From: Streptococcus sp. 2342
Lineage (GTDB): Bacteria > Bacillota > Bacilli > Lactobacillales > Streptococcaceae
Direction: 5' to 3'
Length of the DNA stretch: 64,000 bases
NCBI RefSeq assembly: GCF_013276795.1
Contig: NZ_VMLR01000003.1
Coordinates: 496,001 to 560,000, forward strand
Shown in pieces: positions 56,989 through 64,000 of this stretch (positions within the stretch are counted from its first letter, which is position 1; every line of letters begins with the position of its first letter). The position numbers and the translations under genes were made by a program. The notes under the pieces are model-generated. The model had not been told where the DNA came from. It saw only the letters and a program-made list of their open reading frames with translations, and made no database searches.

Positions 56989-58650
56989 ATGAGTAATATT
57001 AGTTTAACAACACTTGGTGGTGTACGTGAAAATGGGAAAAATATGTACATTGCTGAAATTGGAGAGTCCATTTTTGTTTTGAATGCAGGGTTAAAATATC
57101 CCGAAAATGAACAATTAGGGGTCGATGTGGTGATTCCAAAGATGGACTACCTTTTTGAAAATAAAGATCGAATTGCTGGGGTATTTTTAACTCACGGACA
57201 TGCAGATGCTATTGGTGCTCTGCCTTATCTCTTGGCTGAAGCCAAGGTACCTGTATTTGGCTCTGAGTTGACCATTGAGTTGGCAAAACTCTTTGTCAAA
57301 GGAAATGACGCAGTCAAGAAATTTAATGATTTTCATGTTATTGATGAAGATACGGAGATTGATTTTGGTGGGACAGTGGTTTCCTTCTTCCCTACGACTT
57401 ACTCCGTTCCAGAGAGCCTGGGAATTGTCTTGAAGACAGCTGAAGGGAGCATCGTTTATACAGGTGACTTCAAATTTGACCAGACAGCTAGTGAATCCTA
57501 TGCGACAGACTTCGCTCGTTTGGCAGAAATCGGTCGTGACGGCGTCCTGGCTCTCCTCAGTGATTCGGCCAATGCGGACAGCAATATTCAGGTGGCTAGT
57601 GAAAGTGAAGTTAGAGATGAAATTACCCAAACCATTGCTGACTGGGAAGGTCGTATCATCGTTGCAGCTGTTTCCAGTAACCTTTCTCGTATCCAGCAGA
57701 TTTTTGACGCTGCGGATAAAACAGGTCGACGTATCGTCTTGACAGGATTTGATATTGAAAATATCGTCCGCACAGCGATTCGTCTCAAGAAGTTGTCTTT
57801 AGCCAACGAAATTCTCTTGATTAAGCCGAAAGATATGTCTCGCTTTGAAGACCATGAGTTGATTATTCTTGAGACAGGTCGTATGGGTGAACCTATCAAT
57901 GGACTTCGTAAGATGTCGATTGGTCGCCATCGTTATGTAGAAATCAAGGATGGGGACCTGGTCTATATTGCTACGGCTCCGTCTATTGCTAAAGAAGCCT
58001 TCGTTGCGCGTGTGGAAAATATGATTTATCAGGCAGGAGGGGTTGTCAAATTGATTACCCAAAGTTTACATGTATCAGGGCACGGAAATGCGCGTGATTT
58101 GCAGTTGATGATCAATCTCTTGCAACCCAAGTATCTCTTCCCAATTCAAGGGGAATACCGTGAGTTGGATGCCCATGCTAAGGCAGCTATGGCAGTTGGG
58201 ATGTTGCCAGAACGCATTTTCATCCCTAAAAAGGGAACCAGCATGGCTTATGAGAATGGGGACTTTGTCCCAGCTGGCGCAGTTTCAGCAGGCGATGTCT
58301 TGATTGACGGAAATGCTATTGGTGATGTTGGAAATGTGGTTCTTCGTGACCGTAAGGTCTTGTCAGAGGACGGTATTTTCATCGTAGCAATCACAGTTAA
58401 CCGTCGTGAGAAGAAAATTGTGGCCAAGGCTCGTGTGCACACGCGTGGATTCGTTTATCTCAAGAAGAGCCGTGATATTCTCCGTGAAAGTTCAGAATTG
58501 ATTAATCAGACGGTAGAAGACTATCTTCAAGGAGATGACTTTGACTGGGCAGATCTTAAAGGGAAGGTTCGTGATAATCTGACCAAGTACCTCTTTGATC
58601 AAACTAAGCGTCGTCCAGCTATTTTACCAGTAGTCATGGAAGCAAAATAA
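56989..58650 (+). CDS. rnjB: Ribonuclease J2 (metallo-beta-lactamase/beta-CASP)
   Basis: 553 residues. Beta-lactamase core with HGHADAI at 69-75; RNase J1 has the full HxHxDH there, so the second metal-binding His position is Ala (A74), which points to the J2 paralogue rather than J1. Then YTGDFKFD, the beta-CASP part (AVSSNLSRIQQIFDAA), and motif SGHGNARDLQLMI; C-terminal RNA-binding domain. J2 pairs with J1 in RNA decay. A promoter-like TGGTATAATGG lies at about 56887-56896; GGAGG precedes the ATG. Confidence 0.9.
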   Translation: MSNISLTTLGGVRENGKNMYIAEIGESIFVLNAGLKYPENEQLGVDVVIPKMDYLFENKDRIAGVFLTHGHADAIGALPYLLAEAKVPVFGSELTIELAKLFVKGNDAVKKFNDFHVIDEDTEIDFGGTVVSFFPTTYSVPESLGIVLKTAEGSIVYTGDFKFDQTASESYATDFARLAEIGRDGVLALLSDSANADSNIQVASESEVRDEITQTIADWEGRIIVAAVSSNLSRIQQIFDAADKTGRRIVLTGFDIENIVRTAIRLKKLSLANEILLIKPKDMSRFEDHELIILETGRMGEPINGLRKMSIGRHRYVEIKDGDLVYIATAPSIAKEAFVARVENMIYQAGGVVKLITQSLHVSGHGNARDLQLMINLLQPKYLFPIQGEYRELDAHAKAAMAVGMLPERIFIPKKGTSMAYENGDFVPAGAVSAGDVLIDGNAIGDVGNVVLRDRKVLSEDGIFIVAITVNRREKKIVAKARVHTRGFVYLKKSRDILRESSELINQTVEDYLQGDDFDWADLKGKVRDNLTKYLFDQTKRRPAILPVVMEAK

Positions 58651-58680
58651 TCGTTGAAATAGTTGAAATAAACAGAGAGA

Positions 58681-58701
58681 AAGTCGAATTTCGGCTTTTT
58701 C
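58681..58701 (+). terminator. Terminator of rnjB
   Basis: AAGTCGA / TCGGCTT (one G-T pair), 3-base loop, T-run. Confidence 0.7.
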
Positions 58702-58715
58702 TTATCGGAAAATAG

Positions 58716-59507
<792 letters not shown>

Positions 59508-59618
59508 TTTGAACTCCAGCATAGGGGTAGTAGAACTAAAATAAAATATGTTTTCACTAGACTTTTCAAACGAAAGTAGTAGAATAGTAATAAGATACTG
59601 GAGGAAAGAGAGTAGGAA

Positions 59619-60839
59619 ATGTACCGTTATCAAATTGGCATTCCCACATTAGAATATGATCAGTTTGTCAAAGAACATGAATTAGCTAATGTATTACAAA
59701 GTAGTGCTTGGGAAGAAGTTAAGTCTGATTGGCAACATGAGAGGTTTGGTGTCTACAGGGAAGAAAAATTACTGGCTACAGCTAGTATTTTGATTAGAAC
59801 TCTTCCGCTAGGCTATAAAATGTTTTACGTCCCAAGAGGACCCATATTGGATTATGGGGATACGGAACTCTTGAGTTTTGTCATTCAGTCCATTAAGTCT
59901 TATGCTCGTAGTAAGAGAGCTATTTTTGTGACTTTTGATCCAAGTATTTGCCTGTCTCAAAGTTTAATCAATCAGGAAAAGACAGAATTTCCTGAAAATC
60001 TGGCTATTATTGATAGTTTGCAACAAATGGGAGTAAGGTGGTCAGGAAAAACAGAGGAAATGGGAGACACCATTCAACCTCGTATTCAGGCGAAAATATA
60101 CAAGGAAAATTTTGAAGAAGATAAACTTTCTAAGTCAACGAGGCAAGCTATCCGAACAGCACGGAATAAGGGGGTAGAGATTCAATTTGGTGGAACTGAA
60201 TTATTGGAGTCTTTTTCCTTTTTGATGAAAAAAACCGAGAAGCGGAAAGAGATTCATTTGAGGAATGAAGCCTATTATAAAAAGTTGTTAGATAATTTTA
60301 AGGACAAGGCCTATATCACCTTGGCCACCTTGGATGTCTCTAAACGTTCGCAAGAATTAGAAGAACAGTTAGCGAAAAATAGAGCCTTGGAAGAGACCTT
60401 TACTGAGTCGACTCGCACTTCAAAAGTAGAAGCGCAGAAGAAGGAAAAAGAACGTTTGTTAGAGGAATTGACTTTCCTGCAGGAATATATGGATGCAGGT
60501 CAAGCGAGAGTTCCTTTAGCGGCTACTTTGAGTTTGGAATTTGGTACTACCTCTGTCAATCTATATGCTGGTATGGATGATGATTTTAAACGTTACAATG
60601 CACCAATTTTAACTTGGTATGAAACGGCTCGCTATGCCTTTGAGCGAGGTATGTTGTGGCAAAATTTAGGTGGTGTTGAAAACTCTCTCAATGGTGGACT
60701 TTATCATTTTAAGGAAAAATTTAATCCAACGATTGAAGAATATTTGGGTGAATTTACAATGCCTACCCATCCTCTCTATCCTCTGTTAAGACTTGCTCTT
60801 GATTTCCGTAAAACATTAAGAAAAAAACATAGAAAGTAA
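59619..60839 (+). CDS. murM: Peptidoglycan branched-peptide aminoacyltransferase MurM (FemXAB family)
   Basis: 406 residues. FemABX fold: two GNAT-like domains (QSSAWEEVKSDWQHERFGVY; YYKKLLDNFKDKAYITLATL) and a coiled-coil arm at about 245-295 that holds aminoacyl-tRNA. MurM adds the first residue (Ser or Ala) of the cross-bridge to lipid II Lys; alleles affect beta-lactam resistance, and mosaicism between mitis-group species is known. Ends 4 bases before murN. Confidence 0.93.
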   Translation: MYRYQIGIPTLEYDQFVKEHELANVLQSSAWEEVKSDWQHERFGVYREEKLLATASILIRTLPLGYKMFYVPRGPILDYGDTELLSFVIQSIKSYARSKRAIFVTFDPSICLSQSLINQEKTEFPENLAIIDSLQQMGVRWSGKTEEMGDTIQPRIQAKIYKENFEEDKLSKSTRQAIRTARNKGVEIQFGGTELLESFSFLMKKTEKRKEIHLRNEAYYKKLLDNFKDKAYITLATLDVSKRSQELEEQLAKNRALEETFTESTRTSKVEAQKKEKERLLEELTFLQEYMDAGQARVPLAATLSLEFGTTSVNLYAGMDDDFKRYNAPILTWYETARYAFERGMLWQNLGGVENSLNGGLYHFKEKFNPTIEEYLGEFTMPTHPLYPLLRLALDFRKTLRKKHRK

Positions 60840-60843
60840 GTAT

Positions 60844-62076
60844 ATGGCACTAATTACACTCACGAAAGAAGAGTTTCAGGCTTATTCTGGTCAGGTTTCT
60901 TCTCGTTCCTTTATGCAGTCGGTCCAGATGGGGGACTTATTAGAAAAAAGAGGGGCTCGAATTGTTTATCTTGCTTTGAAACAAGAAGGAGAAATTCAAG
61001 TTGCAGCTCTGGTTTATAGCTTGCCCATGCTAGGTGGTCTGCATATGGAGCTCAATTCGGGGCCGATTTATACCCAACAAGATGCTCTTCCAGTTTTTTA
61101 TGCGGAGTTAAAAGAATATGCTAAGCAAAATGGTGTATTAGAGTTGCTTGTAAAACCTTATGAAACTTATCAAACTTTTGATAGTGAAGGTAATCCGATA
61201 AATGCTGAGAAAAAAAGTATTATTCAAGGTTTAACTGATTTAGGTTATCAATTTGATGGATTGACGACAGGGTATCCAGGTGGAGAACCAGATTGGTTAT
61301 ACTATAAGGATTTGACTGAATTAACTGAAAAGAATTTGCTTAAAAGTTTTAGCAAAAAAGGGAAACCCTTGGTTAAAAAGGCTGAAACCTTTGGCATTCG
61401 GTTGAAAAAGTTAAAACGTGAAGAACTATCGATTTTTAAGAATATCACAAAAGAAACCTCTGAACGTAGAGAATATAGTGATAAAACTTTAGAATACTAT
61501 GAGCATTTTTATGATGCTTTTGGAGAACAAGCGGAGTTTCTCATAGCAAGCTTAAATTTTTCGGACTATATGAGCAAATTGCAAGGTGAACAAAGTAAAC
61601 TAGAAGAAATCTTGGACAAGTTGCGACTTGATTTGAGTAAAAAGCCTCATTCTGAGAAAAAACAAAATCAACTGAGAGAATATTCTAGTCAATTTGAAAC
61701 GTTTGAAGTTCGAAAAGCAGAAGCGCGAGACTTGATTGAAAAATATGGGGAAGAAGATATTGTTTTAGCTGGGAGTTTATTTGTTTATATGCCTCAGGAA
61801 ACGACTTATCTCTTTAGTGGTTCCTACACTGAGTTTAATAAATTCTATGCCCCTGCGCTACTTCAAAAATATATTATGTTGGAAAGTATAAAACGTGGAA
61901 TACCTAAATACAACTTCCTAGGGATTCAAGGGATTTTTGATGGAAGTGATGGTGTTTTGCGTTTTAAACAGAATTTTAATGGCTATATTGTACGCAAAGC
62001 AGGTACTTTCCGGTACCATCCATCGCCTTTAAAATACAAAGCTATCCAGTTACTCAAAAAAATAGTAGGACGTTAA
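60844..62076 (+). CDS. murN: Peptidoglycan branched-peptide aminoacyltransferase MurN (FemXAB family)
   Basis: 410 residues, a paralogue of MurM. GNAT-like domains and a charged coiled coil at about 245-300 are visible; conserved LGIQGIFDGSDGVLRFKQNFNG near the end. MurN adds the second residue (Ala) to the branch begun by MurM. Starts 4 bases after murM with only weak ribosome signals, so coupling is likely. Confidence 0.93.
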   Translation: MALITLTKEEFQAYSGQVSSRSFMQSVQMGDLLEKRGARIVYLALKQEGEIQVAALVYSLPMLGGLHMELNSGPIYTQQDALPVFYAELKEYAKQNGVLELLVKPYETYQTFDSEGNPINAEKKSIIQGLTDLGYQFDGLTTGYPGGEPDWLYYKDLTELTEKNLLKSFSKKGKPLVKKAETFGIRLKKLKREELSIFKNITKETSERREYSDKTLEYYEHFYDAFGEQAEFLIASLNFSDYMSKLQGEQSKLEEILDKLRLDLSKKPHSEKKQNQLREYSSQFETFEVRKAEARDLIEKYGEEDIVLAGSLFVYMPQETTYLFSGSYTEFNKFYAPALLQKYIMLESIKRGIPKYNFLGIQGIFDGSDGVLRFKQNFNGYIVRKAGTFRYHPSPLKYKAIQLLKKIVGR

Positions 62077-62154
62077 GATGAAAAAGTCAGTATTTAGCTT
62101 TCTTTCAGCTTCTTTTAGTAAAATAGACTTTATTTACTAGAAAGGTGGAAGGAT

Positions 62155-62856
62155 ATGCGCTGGCTTTTTCGTTTGATAGGGGCTTTCTTTTCTTTTGTTT
62201 GGCGTTTGTTTTGGCGTCTGGTTTGGATAGTTGTACTCTTATGTGCTCTTGCTTTTGGATTTCTCTGGTATCTGAACGGGGATTTTCAAGGAGCACTAAA
62301 GCAAGTAGAGCGGTCGGTAAAAATTGGTCAACAAAGTATTGACCAATGGGGAAAAACAGGGCAACTGCCTAAGTTAAGTCAGACAGATAGTCACCAGCAT
62401 TCTGAAGGAAGGTGGCCACAGGCCTCTGCTCGTATTTACTTGGATCCGCAAATGGATTCACGTTTTCAAGAGGCATATTTAGAAGCGATTCAGAACTGGA
62501 ATCAAACAGGTGCTTTTAACTTTGAACTCGTGACTGAGGCCGGCAAGGCAGATATTATGGCTACGGAGATGAACGATGGAAGCACTCCTGTGGCAGGAGA
62601 GGCGGAAAGTCAGACCAATCTCTTAACGGGACAATTCTTGTCTGTAACGGTGCGGTTGAATCATTATTATTTGTCCAATCCAGACTATGGCTATTCCTAT
62701 GAGCGTATTGTCCATACGGCAGAACATGAGTTGGGGCATGCGATTGGCTTAGACCATACAGATGAGAAGTCTGTCATGCAACCAGCAGGTTCTTTTTATG
62801 GTATCCAGGAAGAGGATGTTGAAAGACTTCGAAAATTATATGAGACTAATGAGTAG
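62155..62856 (+). CDS. Membrane-anchored matrixin-like zinc metalloprotease
   Basis: 233 residues. An N-terminal membrane helix (about 20-40, preceded by Arg) followed by a short Gln/Ser linker and a metzincin domain with [11 protein letters not shown] at 191-201 (zinc ligands H191, H195, H201; base E192) and Met-turn M208 in SVMQP. No pro-domain Cys switch is seen. It would face the outside and act on wall or secreted substrates, which are unknown. GAAAGGTGGA lies before the ATG. The stop codon is part of a terminator stem. Confidence 0.85.
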   Translation: MRWLFRLIGAFFSFVWRLFWRLVWIVVLLCALAFGFLWYLNGDFQGALKQVERSVKIGQQSIDQWGKTGQLPKLSQTDSHQHSEGRWPQASARIYLDPQMDSRFQEAYLEAIQNWNQTGAFNFELVTEAGKADIMATEMNDGSTPVAGEAESQTNLLTGQFLSVTVRLNHYYLSNPDYGYSYERIVHTAEHELGHAIGLDHTDEKSVMQPAGSFYGIQEEDVERLRKLYETNE

Positions 62857-62880
62857 GGGACTATCTTTCCCTACTTTTTT
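62852..62880 (+). terminator. Terminator overlapping the metalloprotease stop codon
   Basis: GTAGGG / CCCTAC stem, T-run; the TAG stop (62854-62856) is in its left arm. A TGC-TATAAT extended -10 for uvrC begins at once after the T-run. Confidence 0.75.
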
Positions 62881-62894
62881 GCTATAATGGAATT

Positions 62895-64000
62895 ATGAAC
62901 AACTTGATTAAATCAAAACTAGAGCTTTTGCCGACCAGCCCTGGTTGTTACATTCACAAGGATAAAAACGGCACCATTATCTATGTAGGAAAGGCAAAAA
63001 ATCTGCGTAACCGCGTGCGGTCCTATTTCCGTGGAAGTCATGATACTAAAACAGAGGCCTTGGTGTCTGAAATTGTGGATTTTGAATTTATTGTTACGGA
63101 GTCTAATATTGAGGCACTTCTCCTAGAAATCAACCTGATTAAGGAAAACAAGCCCAAGTACAATATCATGCTCAAGGATGATAAGTCTTATCCTTTCATC
63201 AAAATCACCAATGAACGCTATCCTCGTTTGATTATCACTCGTCAGGTCAAAAAAGATGGAGGTCTTTATTTCGGACCTTATCCAGATGTGGGGGCGGCCA
63301 ATGAAATCAAGCGGTTGCTAGATCGGATTTTCCCTTTTCGTAAGTGTACCAATCCACCGTCTAAGGTCTGTTTTTACTACCATATCGGTCAATGTATGGC
63401 CCATACCATCTGTAAGAAGGATGAGGTCTACTTCAAGTCTATGGCTCAGGAGGTTTCTGATTTTCTGAAAGGGCAAGATGACAAAATCATTGATGACCTA
63501 AAGGGCAAGATGGCAACGGCAGCCCAGACTATGGAATTTGAACGTGCAGCGGAATATCGTGACCTGATTCAGGCCATTGGAACGCTTCGAACCAAGCAAC
63601 GGGTTATGGCCAAGGATCTCCAAAATCGCGATGTCTTCGGCTACTATGTGGACAAGGGCTGGATGTGTGTTCAGGTTTTCTTTGTTCGTCAGGGCAAGCT
63701 TATTGAGCGCGATGTCAATCTTTTTCCCTACTACAACGATCCGGATGAGGACTTCTTGACTTATGTGGGACAATTTTATCAAGAAAAATCTCACCTGGTT
63801 CCCAATGAGGTACTGATTCCGCAGGATGTCGATGAAGAAGCAGTCAAGGCCTTGGTGAATACCAAGATTCTCAAACCCCAGCGTGGAGAGAAAAAGCAGC
63901 TGGTCAATCTGGCTATAAAGAATGCTCGAGTTAGTCTGGAGCAGAAGTTCAATCTGCTAGAGAAATCTGTCGAAAAGACCCAAGGGGCTATTGAAAATCT
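62895..64000 (+). CDS. uvrC: Excinuclease ABC subunit C, N-terminal part (3' end outside window)
   Basis: Open from the ATG at 62895 to the window edge, 368 codons of a protein usually about 600 long. GIY-YIG nuclease at the N-terminus ([20 protein letters not shown]), the Cys cluster typical of many UvrC ([19 protein letters not shown], with CKK following), and a UVR helix-pair domain ([19 protein letters not shown]). Nucleotide excision repair: makes the 3' cut (GIY-YIG) and 5' cut (C-terminal half, not in window). Promoter is the extended -10 just upstream. Confidence 0.97.
   Translation, partial: MNNLIKSKLELLPTSPGCYIHKDKNGTIIYVGKAKNLRNRVRSYFRGSHDTKTEALVSEIVDFEFIVTESNIEALLLEINLIKENKPKYNIMLKDDKSYPFIKITNERYPRLIITRQVKKDGGLYFGPYPDVGAANEIKRLLDRIFPFRKCTNPPSKVCFYYHIGQCMAHTICKKDEVYFKSMAQEVSDFLKGQDDKIIDDLKGKMATAAQTMEFERAAEYRDLIQAIGTLRTKQRVMAKDLQNRDVFGYYVDKGWMCVQVFFVRQGKLIERDVNLFPYYNDPDEDFLTYVGQFYQEKSHLVPNEVLIPQDVDEEAVKALVNTKILKPQRGEKKQLVNLAIKNARVSLEQKFNLLEKSVEKTQGAIEN

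Overview
The window comes from a low-GC Gram-positive coccus of the Streptococcus mitis group (S. mitis / S. oralis / S. pneumoniae relatives). The evidence is the protein set (PhpP-StkP with PASTA domains, MurM-MurN branching enzymes, RNase Y, RNase J2, the mevalonate pair, the scr sucrose regulon), three BOX-type intergenic repeats whose boxA carries the sequence targeted by BOX-PCR primers, and a MtaR-type MET-box before metE. The gene order joins blocks (rny to scrK, and metE to uvrC) that I remember as distant in the pneumococcal chromosome, so a non-pneumococcal mitis-group species or a rearranged strain is more likely. This is recall, not a search.

Layout. 1-4124: end of an accessory locus, with an AT-rich protein of unknown function (cut by the window edge) followed by a type I restriction subunit HsdR. 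4248-15727: housekeeping, with rny, then gmk-rpoZ-priA-fmt-rsmB-phpP-stkP in one direction (several genes overlap), then a two-part ThrE-type exporter. 15834-18722: a small secreted protein with a cre-like site on its promoter, then mvaS-mvaA. 18864-24668: sucrose regulon, scrB-scrR diverging from scrA, then scrK. 24711-25328: a DedA/TVP38-like membrane protein.

25476-38400 is a defence island: hsdR, a palindromic repeat block, a DUF6261-like gene, an AT-rich three-gene operon SIR2-like / HerA ATPase / SIR2-like, an hsdS with an in-frame amber stop, a small membrane-anchored unknown, hsdM, and an overlapping pair of DNA-repair-like genes (YbgA/DUF1722 and pyrimidine-dimer-glycosylase-like). 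The SIR2-HerA-SIR2 operon is the best candidate for an under-described system: known Sir2-HerA antiphage systems have one SIR2 effector and one HerA, whereas here two unlike SIR2 proteins flank a single HerA with overlapping reading frames.

38645-50000: metE-metF, a 428-base leader with repeated hairpins before pnp, then cysE, a GNAT protein, cysS, mrnC, a PucR/CdaR-type regulator and msmK. 50010-54417 (minus strand): a ferric-reductase-like flavoprotein and a four-gene polar amino acid ABC transporter, each with a clear promoter and a palindrome just downstream of the -10. 54581 to the end: recJ, rnjB, estA, murM, murN, a membrane-anchored matrixin-like metalloprotease and the 5' part of uvrC.
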